Assembly: GCA_003833135.1 (NCBI GenBank)
Contig: QZLH01000032.1
Coordinates: 185,285 to 220,416 of the forward strand
Length of the DNA stretch: 35,132 nucleotides
Direction of reading: 5' to 3'
Origin: Oehlia diaphana
Taxonomy: Eukaryota > Glomeromycota > Glomeromycetes > Glomerales > Glomeraceae
The notes under the pieces are model-generated. The model made no database searches, had not been told where the DNA came from, and saw only the letters and a program-made list of their open reading frames with translations. Below are positions 11,201 to 21,333 of the stretch, one piece after another (position 1 is the stretch's first letter; every line of letters starts with the position of its first letter). The translations under genes and the position numbers were made by a program.

Positions 11201-11776
11201 GTAATTAAATTTATTGCGTCAATATATAAATTTGTAGCATTTCTTTAATAAGTTAAATTCCTTATCAGATTTATTAAGTCACCCTGGATTATTGGGGACA
11301 TCTCGACCGACCCATTATCACGTTTTATATGACAAAAACGGATTTGATGCAAATAGGTTAGTCAATTTAATCTAACTATTAATAATTAATTGGGATACAT
11401 AACTAATATATAATTAACAATTTAGCCTACAAATGTTATCTTATAATCTTTGTTATTTATATGTGCGTTGTACGCGTGCAGTATCTTTGGTAAGATTTTA
11501 AATTGCATTTTTACCATTGTATTCAACAAAATAATAATAATGGTATTATATTTAAATAGGTGCCTCCGGTATATTATGCCCATTTAGTTACTAATAGAGC
11601 TAAACTTCACTCATATAAAGAGCCGAATGGTGTGATCACCTTCAAAGTAGTAAAAGAGGAACTAAAAAAGGTGAATTATAATAAATAAAATAAAGATCTT
11701 AAATGTATATTATATTCTCAATTATATCATTTTCTAGAAAAATAAACTTCATTTTTAGGTTATGTACTTTGCGTAG
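8240..11776 (+). CDS. AGO: Argonaute, slicer-competent, 13 exons
   Basis: Argonaute binds a small RNA and represses or cleaves matching RNA. I trace 13 exons: 8240-8474, 8674-8729, 8805-8955, 9040-9590, 9657-9833, 9924-10154, 10222-10600, 10677-10931, 11017-11196, 11269-11356, 11426-11489, 11560-11670, 11759-11776. They join in frame to 831 residues. Domains: ArgoN about 1-150 ([24 protein letters not shown]), linker 1 about 160-215 ([15 protein letters not shown]), PAZ about 215-330, linker 2/MID about 332-580, PIWI about 505-805. The catalytic tetrad is complete: D587 ([10 protein letters not shown]), E627 (RREEII), D659 ([10 protein letters not shown]), H797 (YYAHL). The 5'-phosphate pocket is Y519, K523, Q535, K560. 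Both sets have the same spacing as in human AGO2. The protein ends in MYFA, typical of the family. All introns are GT...AG, 66-199 nt. The intron-8 donor (GTACTC) is weak. A likely poly(A) signal AATAAA is at 11836. AGO families are expanded in Rhizophagus. Confidence 0.96.
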
Positions 11777-11835
11777 AGACTTCGTTTATATAAACAGGAA
11801 ACGAAAAAGGAAAAAATATAATCATACATATTTTA

Positions 11836-11841
11836 AATAAA
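11836..11841 (+). terminator. putative polyadenylation signal of the Argonaute gene
   Basis: AATAAA lies 60 nt after the Argonaute stop codon, within an AT-rich 3' region. Position and sequence fit a poly(A) signal. AT-richness makes chance matches common. Confidence 0.45.
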
Positions 11842-12281
11842 TTTCTTTTTAATTATATTTTTAATTTTATAAAAATTATATGAACATTTTAGTCAAAGAA
11901 TAATTTTAAATTTTATTTATCTATTGTTATTTTTATTTGTAATAAGTAATTAAAAAATATATATAAATTATTTGTATATATAATTATAATTATGTCAGTA
12001 GTTTGTCTTTATATTTTCTCTGTTCACTTGATCGGTTGCTATGCAAAATAACCATTCTATTGGTGTAACATGTTCGACCGCTATTAAATATTTCAATTAT
12101 TTCATGTGACAATTATGACATGAAAATGTTATATCATCTGTGTAATGTCAACACGAAACATAGTTAAAAGTCACAAATGCAAGATAACTTCATTTGTATA
12201 ATACTTAAAATAATAGGTTCTTATACTGCATCTGATATTTATCTTGCAATTCCTTCCTTGCCTCCTCCGTTAACGACATCC
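11842..12281. other. intergenic, no gene recognised
   Basis: AT-rich spacer after the Argonaute gene. I see no coding frame, RNA gene or clear repeat. Confidence 0.5.
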
Positions 12282-12440
12282 TCCCTATAAAATATTTTAT
12301 CCGCTATTTCTGTGAAAACTCCGTAAAAATGGGCCTTTCACGGATTTATTCACGGAAAAAATTCGTGATATAAGGTGATTAATTCCGGAAATATGATGGA
12401 ATATTAAAAATGGATTGACTTTTTTTACGAGGCCTTAAAA
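12282..12440. repeat. dispersed repeat family R1, copy 1 (others at 31520 and 33460)
   Basis: Begins CCCTATAAAATATTTTATCC and continues with TTTCTGTGAAAACTCCGTAAAAAT, CCTTTCACGGATTTATTCACG, TGATATAAGG and ATTAATTCCGGA. The same ordered blocks occur at 33460-33640, and the ends occur as a short inverted pair at 31520-31597. This fits a non-autonomous element family, here without a recognisable right terminus. Confidence 0.72.
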
Positions 12441-12690
12441 AATTAATTTTTGTCTTGACAATAAATACATTATTGTATCAACCTATCTATTAATTTAAAA
12501 TCATGGATCGACAGTAACTTGGGTCAAACGTATTAATGGTGGCAAAATTACAAAAATCCCAAATTTATTTTAACTAGGATACTGTTCAGAATACTGTATA
12601 CTCTAAAATATTTCATCAAAAATGAATATGATAATAGATTCTTTTTTTTTTTTATAGTATAGAGCGTCTTGAAGATGTCAAATTTCACAA

Positions 12691-12722
12691 AATTCTGGCC
12701 AGCATTACAGACGGCCAGAATT
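12691..12722. repeat. perfect 10-bp hairpin
   Basis: AATTCTGGCC (12691-12700) and GGCCAGAATT (12713-12722) are exact reverse complements around a 12-nt loop. The hairpin is GC-rich for this region. It may be part of an unrecognised foldback element. Confidence 0.65.
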
Positions 12723-12900
12723 ACTGCCGATCATCGAATATGAGATAGGTTTATATGATTTATTTTAATAAATGATATTTAAAAAGATAATAATTTAAAT
12801 AAATAACTAATTTAAATTATTTAAAAAATTTTTTATAATTTTTTTTTTATCCGAATAATGGTCAAAACTGGATATCTTCAAAATATCCGGATATCTTATC

Positions 12901-12965
12901 CGGATAAAAACCGCGGTATCCGGATAATTATTTTTTTTTTTTGGATATACCGTGGTTTTTATCCG
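12901..12965. repeat. foldback element, related to 4067-4130
   Basis: CGGATAAAAACCGCGGTATCC (12901-12921) pairs, with small differences, with GGATATACCGTGGTTTTTATCCG (12943-12965) across a T-rich centre. The upstream bases 12870-12900 repeat the GGATATC motif. The same centre (GGTATCCnGATAATTATTT) is found at 4080-4100. Confidence 0.7.
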
Positions 12966-13259
12966 TACACGATCGAAACACTAATAACATTTAAGGTCAT
13001 TGAAAATTAGTCAAATGATAATGTCAAATAACATCACTAAGGTCAGGGTGAGCTAACATTTCTTGCAGAGATGCAATTTTGACATTGTCAATGCATATAG
13101 TTTGTTAATAAATGAAGTATTCATTAAACGGTAAATCTACTAGCTATATAATCACAAATTTATACTCGTGTAAGTTATAAAATTGTGTCACAATCAAATA
13201 AATTTTATGTATCACGTCAACGTCAATGGGAAAACATATATAAAAAAATTTTATTTAAT
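12966..13259. other. 3' flank of the F-box gene
   Basis: AT-rich sequence downstream of the minus-strand F-box gene. I see nothing beyond a probable 3' UTR. Confidence 0.45.
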
Positions 13260-14879
13260 TTATGATTTTATAATGAATACATTAGTTACTAATACATCTT
13301 TTTTTAAAATATAAATAAATTCAGTACTTAAAGAAGAATAAATTTTAACCTTAATATTATATAATTCAAATTCTTTTACTTCATCTTTTAAGACGAATAA
13401 ATCATTATTATTCACCTTAAAACCCAAATATTTAACTCTTTTCTTTCTCATAATATAGTCCTTTATATAATGTAAAATATCATTCCCGCTTTCACGAATA
13501 ATAATAATTTTAATACATAATCTATTAATAAAAGTATTTTGAGAATTTTTTAAAAATATTTTAAAATCACTTGCATTTTCAATTATAAGATTTAAATCTA
13601 AATATTCTAATTTAAAAGGTAAAATTTGTCCTAAATTTTGTAATACAATTAAGCTAATTTCAAAATTATTAGATGAATTACTTATCTGATGAATTGCAAG
13701 ATGATTAAGATTTTGACCAATATTTTCAATAAAATTGAATAATAAATAAATATTTTGATCATCAAATCCGAATAATTCAAAAACTTTAATCTTCATACAA
13801 TATTTTGTAATTAATTCAAGTGATTCTTGTTTTGATTCATTTATTAATAATTGCCCAAAACTAACATTTTCTAAATAATTACTAGATTTTTGTAATAATA
13901 ATTGTAATAAATCAATATCTAGCAACTCATTATCCATAAATAAAGTTTTTAATTTAAAAGGTTTGGTAATATTAAGAATTTGTTGAATAAAAGAATTTAA
14001 AGAGTAACAATTAATAATATGAATAGATTCTAAAACATTTAATTGTTCAAATATTTCATCAAAAGCAATCATGCTACTAAAATAAATATTACGAAAAGTA
14101 ATAATTTTTAAAGTATTCAAAATATTAGAATTTTTGAATGAAGTAATTAAATGATTTAAGTTTCTGGAACTAGAAAAATGATTTTTACTAAAATATTGAC
14201 GACCATGAAGTTCATAACTAAGTGATGAAATTGTATTAATTGATTTTAAATAAGGGATAATTGTTGTTATATTTATACGTGTTGGATAAATTTTGATATT
14301 TAAAATTTTGATATTATGAATGAAACTTTGATTTTTTAAAATTAATTTAAAAGCAATATTAAAATAATCACAATCATCATTTGAAAAGATAAAAATGTCA
14401 AAAGTATTCAAATTTATTTCTCTTTCAATAAATATCTTAAATAATGATTCATATATAAATTTTAAAAGATCATATTCTGGATGTAATTGTAATGTAAATT
14501 GATTTGATTGATTTCCAATTTCTCTAGTTAATAAATTTCCAACCCACAGTTTAATAGTTGAAATAATATTCTGTGTATTTAAATGTTTAATGAAACTAAG
14601 ATAATTGAATAATGTATTTAAAGGGAATAAATTTTTATTAATACCATAATCTTGTAATTTTTCTTTATCTAAATATTGTAAATAAATTTCAATGAAATGA
14701 TAATTTTTAAAATTTTTAATTGAAAATGTGTCTTCCCATAATAATGGAATGGCTAAACGACACAATAATCTATTAACTAAAATACATGAATACAATGTTG
14801 AAATATCATTCCGTAAATATTGTAAAATTTCATCCGTTAATTCGGTTAAATCTCCTGAAAATATTTTTGAGCATGTCAT
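13260..14879 (-). CDS. F-box protein with LRR-like C-terminal region, single exon
   Basis: A 539-residue intronless frame starting with ATG at 14879. The N-terminus MTCSKIFSGDLTELTDEI, followed by ILQYL, LYSCILVNRLLCRLAIPLLW and ED (about residues 10-50), is a divergent F-box. In such proteins it binds Skp1 in SCF ubiquitin ligases. The rest is rich in Leu, Ile and Asn, with repeated LxxLxI-type strands (for example FKLEYLDLNLIIEN and NSNILNTLKIITFRNIYFSS) that suggest an irregular leucine-rich-repeat fold for substrate capture. No catalytic motif is seen. The gene is intact and typical of the large F-box family of Glomeromycotina. The damaged paralogue at 16005-16560 matches it through the F-box and the following 150 residues. 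The substrate is unknown. Confidence 0.88.
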   Translation of the reverse strand: MTCSKIFSGDLTELTDEILQYLRNDISTLYSCILVNRLLCRLAIPLLWEDTFSIKNFKNYHFIEIYLQYLDKEKLQDYGINKNLFPLNTLFNYLSFIKHLNTQNIISTIKLWVGNLLTREIGNQSNQFTLQLHPEYDLLKFIYESLFKIFIEREINLNTFDIFIFSNDDCDYFNIAFKLILKNQSFIHNIKILNIKIYPTRINITTIIPYLKSINTISSLSYELHGRQYFSKNHFSSSRNLNHLITSFKNSNILNTLKIITFRNIYFSSMIAFDEIFEQLNVLESIHIINCYSLNSFIQQILNITKPFKLKTLFMDNELLDIDLLQLLLQKSSNYLENVSFGQLLINESKQESLELITKYCMKIKVFELFGFDDQNIYLLFNFIENIGQNLNHLAIHQISNSSNNFEISLIVLQNLGQILPFKLEYLDLNLIIENASDFKIFLKNSQNTFINRLCIKIIIIRESGNDILHYIKDYIMRKKRVKYLGFKVNNNDLFVLKDEVKEFELYNIKVKIYSSLSTEFIYILKKDVLVTNVFIIKS

Positions 14880-14925
14880 TATTGTAAACGAAGAAAATAA
14901 AAAGAAAGAAAAAGTGAGTTATTAA

Positions 14926-15120
14926 ATTTCAAATTATGCCAAATTAAGTTAATTTTGTGGAGTATGAATTCCGATTACGCATGTCGCACAAAACTTATTG
15001 ATGATCATGGGACGATCACAATAAAAGAGAAAATAATTTTTTTTATTGTATATTGTGAACATTTTATTATTCCAAAATGTTTTAGCTAATTAATTATAAA
15101 ATTTATTATTTTTATTATTC
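14926..15120. other. 5' flank of the F-box gene
   Basis: Upstream region of the minus-strand F-box gene, presumably its promoter. I see no specific motif worth naming. Confidence 0.4.
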
Positions 15121-15300
15121 TATATGGGCCAATTTTTGGAATTCTAATCAATCAACCCACGGTAGCAGGTGCGGCATATATTTAGTCAGTGATTTACATA
15201 TATCTTTATACCAAAAAAGGAAAGGCCTAGACCGGTCTATGTGCAAATGGGGTGTGACAGGTGCGTTGATTGATTAGCCTTCCAAAAATCGGCCCATATG
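15121..15300. mobile_element. MITE with 36-bp terminal inverted repeats
   Basis: The left end (15121-15156, TATATGGGCCAATTTTTGGA...) and right end (15265-15300, ending AAAATCGGCCCATATG) are inverted repeats with about four or five mismatches over 36 bp. The 180-bp body holds no coding frame, so the element is non-autonomous. A target-site duplication is unclear; TA or a few T/A bases at both ends are possible. The superfamily is not assigned. Confidence 0.78.
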
Positions 15301-16004
15301 TTGATAATTTTAATAAAAGAAAAAAAAAAAAAAATTTTATTTTTTTAAAAAAAATCAAATTTTATTTATTTTTTGGTTAATCTATATAATTAAAAAAAAA
15401 TTCAATGCCACGATTGTCACGCCTAGAATACTCTCTATATAAATAATTTTGAATCGTGTAACATATTGCATCTGCGCCTGACCTATAGACTATTATTATA
15501 GCATCATTTCTATTTTCAACCAACTTTGTAAATTATTTATAATGTAAATTATTTATAATAAAAAAAAGTAAAATCTTTTACAAGTAATTTTAATATTTTA
15601 TAGTTTGCATAAATTTGATTTTCTTATCAACTACTGTATCAATATATCATATTTTAATTATTTATGGTTTATTGTTTTTAGGTTATTCGCAGGTTTAGCG
15701 ATCATCATCGGTAGTTTACTTTATTATTCAAGATTATTAAGGAAAATATTATCAATTTATAAAAACATATCACATAGGGACTAAAATAAAGTTATGCTTT
15801 TTTATCATGAACAACTAGTATAATTAAAAAGATAAAATATAGTTTTTAATTTATTTCGAGAAAATTAAAAATAACATGATCTAATAATACTTACATATCT
15901 TTTTTGTTAATTTTGTAAATAGTTTAACAAATAAGATCGGCATGCTCTTTTTATTAAAATTGTACAACTCTACTCCTAGATTAATAAATTATTCCATTTG
16001 AAAT
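15301..16004. other. intergenic, no gene recognised
   Basis: AT-rich spacer between the MITE and the F-box relic. The CTCTATATAAATAA run near 15433-15446 resembles a TATA box, but no intact gene follows in either direction. Confidence 0.45.
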
Positions 16005-16560
16005 TTCCTTTACCAACATGACAACCTGAATTAACAGAAGAAATTATACAGTATTTAAGAAAAGATTTTTCAATAGTTAATAGATTATGATGTCATTTAG
16101 CCATTCTGATATTAGTATGGGAAGATCCATTTTCAGCTCAAATTTATTTACACTTTTTAATGAAAATAGTAAAACAAAATTTAATAAATATGAAATTAAT
16201 AATGATTTAAAATTTACAAATACTTTATTCAATTATCCTAGTTTTATTTAATATTTAGATACAAGTAAAATTTGTCATTCTATCGAATATTGTAGCGAGA
16301 ATATACAATGATAAGCTAGGAGACTTAGTTTTTAGGTCATTTTTTGTAATGTGCATTGAAAATGAAGAAAATTTACATTCTTTTGAAGTAGTACTAGTAC
16401 TGTCTTTGATATGTGGTTTAAGTATTTAATTAATATGGAGATTTTGCAAATCAAAATCTTATATACAATATCAGAAATTTAACTTTAGATTTTTTGTTAT
16501 TTCAACCCAAAATCTTATTTCATTTTTGAAAGTTTTAATCAATTTATTAAATTATTAAAA
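16005..16560 (+). pseudogene. F-box protein pseudogene
   Basis: From about 16024 the plus strand reads PELTEEIIQYLRKDFS, then IVNRL, a stop, CHLAILILVWEDPFSAQ. This matches the F-box of the intact gene (LTDEILQYLRNDIS...CILVNRLLCRLAIPLLWEDTFS). About seven residues (the TLYSCIL part) are deleted and a Trp/Leu codon has become TGA. Further on come NDLKFTNTLFNYPSFI, a stop, YLDTSK, and after another frame change MCIENEENLHSFEVV, which aligns with the IFIEREINLNTFDIF region of the intact protein. After about 16560 no resemblance remains. It is a 5' fragment of a decayed paralogue. Confidence 0.8.
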
Positions 16561-16980
16561 TTTTGATAATAAAATTTTAATATTAATAATATATGTAATA
16601 TTAATTTGTTTAATTTTGATAATACTAATTTACTAATTTATTAAAATTTTATAAAATTTTGATAATATTAATTTATAATTCAATAAAATTTATTTATGGC
16701 TTCGAAATGAAATAGATTAGATCGTTTTAATTTGCAGTAACTGCATTTTGAAGAATTTTAATTAAGTTAAAACTGAGTTTTGACTATAACTTTGCTTTAA
16801 ATTTAATATAAATATGCGATTTGGTCAAGATTTGGTTTCAATATAAAAAATTTCTGCAAAGTTGACTATATTCCAGGTTTGATTTTGGATCCGAGTTGGT
16901 TTTAACATGTTAATTTTGGGAAATTTAAATTTAATGATCATTATCACAACAATATTTAAAATATTAAAAGATAAATTATT
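16561..16980. other. AT-rich spacer with degenerate short repeats
   Basis: 16560-16690 is composed of loosely repeated GATAATATTAATTTATTAAAATTTT units. No gene is seen. Confidence 0.45.
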
Positions 16981-17165
16981 CAATTACAAACTGATTTTAT
17001 TTATGTAATATGATTTAAAAATACTCTATAATCAGTGTTAAATAAAAAAAACTATTTATAAAGAAATAAAATATTTGTCCAATTACAAACTGATTAAACT
17101 AATTTCACCTAGTTTACAAATACCTCATAATCAGTGTTGAACAAAAAACTATTAAAAAGAAAAAA
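16981..17165. repeat. 99-bp tandem duplication
   Basis: CAATTACAAACTGATT starts at 16981 and again at 17080. Each is followed by AAATAC(T/C)(T/C)nATAATCAGTGTT and then ACTATT and an A-rich run. The two copies have diverged moderately. They lie in the 3' flank of the kinase-array gene. Confidence 0.7.
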
Positions 17166-17314
17166 ATGATGGTTTTACAATTATTTCCTTTATTCCCTTT
17201 GATTAATTAGTACAGTATCTTTATTTTAAACTTATAACCTATTAATAAATTTAATAATTTATAAATTTTAAATATTTTTTTAATTAAAAAAATAAATAAA
17301 TAAATAAACATAAC

Positions 17315-20300
17315 TTACTCTGTGAAGTCAATAACTTCCATTGAATAAAGCTTTTTTGTAAATGGATTAAGTAATCGAGATGTGAAATAAGCTTCTGGAT
17401 GAGTAGTTGATTGATTACTTTTAATAGATAAAAGATTTGCTTTTCTATATTCTTCTGCTTTTTCAAATTGCTTTCCAATTTCCTCATCTTTAGACAATCT
17501 ACTATAAGCATCATGAAATGATTCAATCGATTTTTCTAAGTCAATAGAACTTGGTCTATTATTTGGATTTGAATCCCAACACCTTTTCATTAATTCACCA
17601 TAACATTTAGGTATTTCTAACTCATTTATTTCAGGTCTAATTCCATTACATATATTTAATACTAAAAACTCATCATGTGCACAATTGGCAAAAGGTTGTT
17701 TTCCAGCTGCTATAAAATACATAATCATGCCAAAACTATATATATCTGCTGCTTGAGTATAAGGTTTACCTTTTAACACTTCAGGGGCTACATAAGGTAT
17801 AACTCCATAAATTTTGCTTTCATCTTTTATATTACTGACTTCTCCACATAATCCCATATCCGAAATAAATATTTTACTAGGTATGTAAGCAGTTTTTTTT
17901 CCAACTAATAAATTTCCTACATGAAAATCACGATGAACCATTTTTTTTTGATGAATATTTTTAAGTCCTCTAATAATACACGATATTGATTGTAATCTAT
18001 ATTGCCAATCAAATTCATTATAATTTTTATTTAAATGATAATATAAACTTCCTCCTTTTGCATAACCTAGAACTAGGATATAATCTTTTGTATCTGGATT
18101 TTGAGACAATCCATATATTCGAACAATACTTTCATCATAATTAAGAGAATATGCTCTAATCTATTAAAATGTGTAAAAATTTATTATTTTATATAAAATA
18201 AAATTTAATTATTTGCGTAAATAAAGTGTCTTACCTCATTTAAAAATTCATCAATAATATTTTGTGATGAATTAAACAAATATTTTAAAGCGACTTTTTT
18301 ATTACCGCTTGTTCTTCTAAATTTTTCTTTGTAAAATAATGGACCATCCTTCCATATTGCTGAATAAACTGTGGCAAATCCTCCCTTACCGATTTCTTCA
18401 ATCTTATTAAACTGATTGTATGGTATCCACTCAAATATTGTATCAAATTTATCATTAATTTTTAATTGCATTTCTTGAATAAGTTCATCAATTTTTTTAC
18501 TTCCACTGGTCCAATTTATAAAATTTTTCTCTAAATAATCTAATTGACATGATTTACACCAAGTATCATAAATATAAATCAAAATTTTACTACATTTTTC
18601 ACAATATAAATTTACAATAACCATAATATAATCTTTTGTATGTGGATTTTGAGATATTCCATATATTACTTTATTATTATTACCATGTTTTATTGAATAT
18701 TCATTAGCCTATTATAAAAAATATTTTTATTAGAAAATAAATAAAATAAATTTACAAAAGAACTGAACCTTATACCTCATTAAAAAATTCATCGGCATTA
18801 TCTTCTAAATTGTAAAATTTTAAATTAATTTTTTGATTCTTATTTATTAAATTTCTTTGATATATTTTTTTATATCTATCATAATTTAGCTGACCATTTT
18901 TCCATATTGCTGAACATATTGTAATAGATTCATCTTTGTTTATTTTTTTAATATTATTAAACTGTTCATATGGTATCCATTCAAATATTCTATCATCATA
19001 ATAATCAATTTTTAATTGCATTTCTTGAATAAATTTATCAATTTTTTCATTTTTGCTGGTCCAACTTGTAAAATTTTTCTTCAAATCGCTTATTTGGCAT
19101 GGTTTACACCATTTATAATGTGTATTTTTATATTCCTTACCACAATTTTCACAATTTATCTCTTGAATAACTATAATATAATTTTTTGTATTTGGATTCT
19201 GTGTTATTCCATAAATTTTATCATTTTTATATATTATTATAGAATATTTGTTACCCTAATAGTAAATAAAAAAAATATTACCAAAATAATTAAAAATAAA
19301 ATAAATTAATAAAAAAAAAAATATTATACCTCATTAAAAAATTCTTCAGTAATATTTTGTGAATTATATGATTTTAAAGTAACTATTTTATTCTGATATT
19401 TTAAATTTCTTTTATATATTCTTTCATTTTTATCATAATTCAACTGACCATTTTTCCATATTGCTGAATATATTGTAAATAATTCATTTTTACCTATTTC
19501 TTTAATATTATCAAACTGATTGTATGGTATCCATTCAACTATTGTACTAGTATAATGATTAATTTTTAGTTGAAATTTTTGAATAAAATTATCAATTTTT
19601 CCATTTCCACTTGTCCAATTTGTAAAATTTTTTTTTAGATAATTTCTTTCACATGATTCACACCATTTTTCTTCTAAACATGTAAATTTCTCATCACATT
19701 TTTCACAATATTCATCTTTAAAAAGCATCATTATATAATCATTTGTATCTGGATTTTGAGATAATCCATAGATATTGTAAATCTTATCCTATTAAAAATA
19801 AGAAAAAAACATTACTAAAAATAATAATATAAAGGAATTATTTATAAGAAACTTTACCTTATTTAAAAATTCAGTAATATCTTGTGTATTATAACATTTT
19901 AAAGTAACTTTTTTATTTTTATTTATAAAATCTCTCTTATATAATTTTTTATTTATATCATATTTTAATGGACCATTTTTCCATATTGCTGTACATATTG
20001 TAATAATACCATTTTTGCCTATTTCTTTAATATTATCAAACTGGTCATATGGTATCCATTCGATTATTATATTATTTTGATTATTAATATTTAATTGAAA
20101 TTCTTGAATGAAATTATCAACTTTTTCATTTCCACTAGTCCAATTTATAAAATTTTTCTTTAAATAATCTATTTGACATGGTTTACACCATATATTATTC
20201 CAATGATACATTAAATTCATATATTCTTCACCACATTTTTCACAATATTCATCTTGAATAACTATTATATAGTCTTTTGTATCTGGATTTTGTGATATTC

Positions 20301-21333
20301 CATATATCGGAAGAACATTACTATTACGTCCCTTTATTTGAAAATTAATTAGTATAAAAATAATATAAAATAAATAGTTATTTATATTAATATATCTTAC
20401 CTTGACTAATAATTCGTTGGTAATATTTTGTGAATTATGCATATATTTTAAAGCAACTTGTTTTTTTCCTAACTTTCTTTTATATTCTCTTTTATAAAGA
20501 CAATAATATAAAGGACCATCCTTCCATATTGTTGAATATATTGTACTAAAACCATCTTTTCTTATCTCTTTAATATTATCAAACTGGTCATATGGTATCC
20601 ATTCGATTATTATATCATTGTAATCATTAATTTTTAATTGGAATTCTTGAATAAAATTATCAACTATTTCATTTCCACTAGTCCAATTTGTAAAATTTTT
20701 CTCCAAATAATTTATTTGACATGATTCACACCATTTGTACTTCACTGTTGTATATTTTTTACCACATTTTTCACAATGATCATCTTGAAAAACCATAAAA
20801 TATTCTTTTGTATTTGGATTTTGAGATATTCCATATATTGGAAAATTATTATCAAAAAAATATGGTTTAACCTATTATAAATAATAAAAAAATTATTACA
20901 ATTAAATATATATATATTAAAATGTTGTATTAATAAAGTCATTTCATACCTTATCATAAATTTCATTGGTAATAATTGGTAAATCATACAAACTGTAAAC
21001 AATAACTTTTTCATTCTCAGATTTCTTTATATATTCCTTTTTGTGATGACAATAGTATAATGGACCATCTTTCCATATTGCCAAATATAAAACATTGTTT
21101 ATTTCTTTAATATCATTCAATTGATTGTATGGTATCCATTCAAATATTATATCATTTGGTTCACGAATATCTTGATTTTTTTCTTGAATTAAATCATCAA
21201 TGATTTCATTTCCGCTTGTCCAATTGGTGAGATTTTTTTTAAAATTATCAATTTGACATGGTTTACACCATCTATCTTCTACAAATGTGTATCTGTCGCC
21301 ACATTTTTCACAATCTATATCAATTTGTGACAT
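17315..21333 (-). CDS. kinase with six tandem ribbon/N-lobe modules and one C-lobe
   Basis: Seven exons on the minus strand: 21333-20950, 20871-20401, 20331-19858, 19788-19330, 19255-18776, 18708-18235 and 18160-17315. Introns are 67-78 nt, GT...AG, all phase 0. The spliced frame gives 1195 residues from ATG 21333 (MSQIDIDCEKCG). Exons 1-6 (residues 1-914) each encode CxxC...WCxxC, (N/S)WTS, EWIPYxQ and a kinase N-lobe (Gly loop, Lys strand, FLNE-type helix). Exons 2-6 open with the next strand and hinge (IYGISQNPDTKDYI) and run into another ribbon. Module 6 has a canonical loop (GKGGFATVY) and VALK. Modules 1 and 5 are most degraded; module 1 lacks the Lys. The last exon (915-1195) has VHRDFHVGN, DMG in place of DFG, YVAPEVL, CWDSNPNNRP and THPEAYFTSRLL. 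A further 3' intron (17239-17318) would change the ending from DFTE to DFTEL. The array structure is seen; a single full-length product is inferred. Confidence 0.85.
18235..21333 (-). repeat. six-copy exon array (modules 1-6 of the kinase gene)
   Basis: Repeat units of about 530-620 bp, each one exon plus one intron. The exons have 128, 157, 158, 153, 160 and 158 codons. The duplication joint is visible: in exons 2-6 the hinge (KDYIIVI or similar) is fused directly to the residues just before CEKCG, which in exon 1 follow the start codon. This suggests unequal exchange between the hinge in the C-lobe exon and the gene's 5' end, followed by expansion. All six copies keep the four Cys, WTS and EWIPY. 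Confidence 0.88.
20332..20400 (-). other. stop-free 69-nt intron in the kinase array
   Basis: The intron between modules 2 and 3 (GTAAGA...AAG) is a multiple of three and has no in-frame stop, so retention would add 23 residues instead of ending the protein. The intron after module 3 is also 69 nt but contains a stop. This may be chance. Confidence 0.6.

Noticed and set aside
15420..15520. Possible small structured RNA near the CTCTATATAAATAA motif
   Set aside because: No tRNA or snRNA boxes and no stable fold that I could support by eye.
19324..21333. Separate small genes for each open frame in the kinase array
   Set aside because: Each frame ends at a consensus donor and the next begins after a consensus acceptor, all phase 0. 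A multi-exon gene explains them better than several short independent genes.
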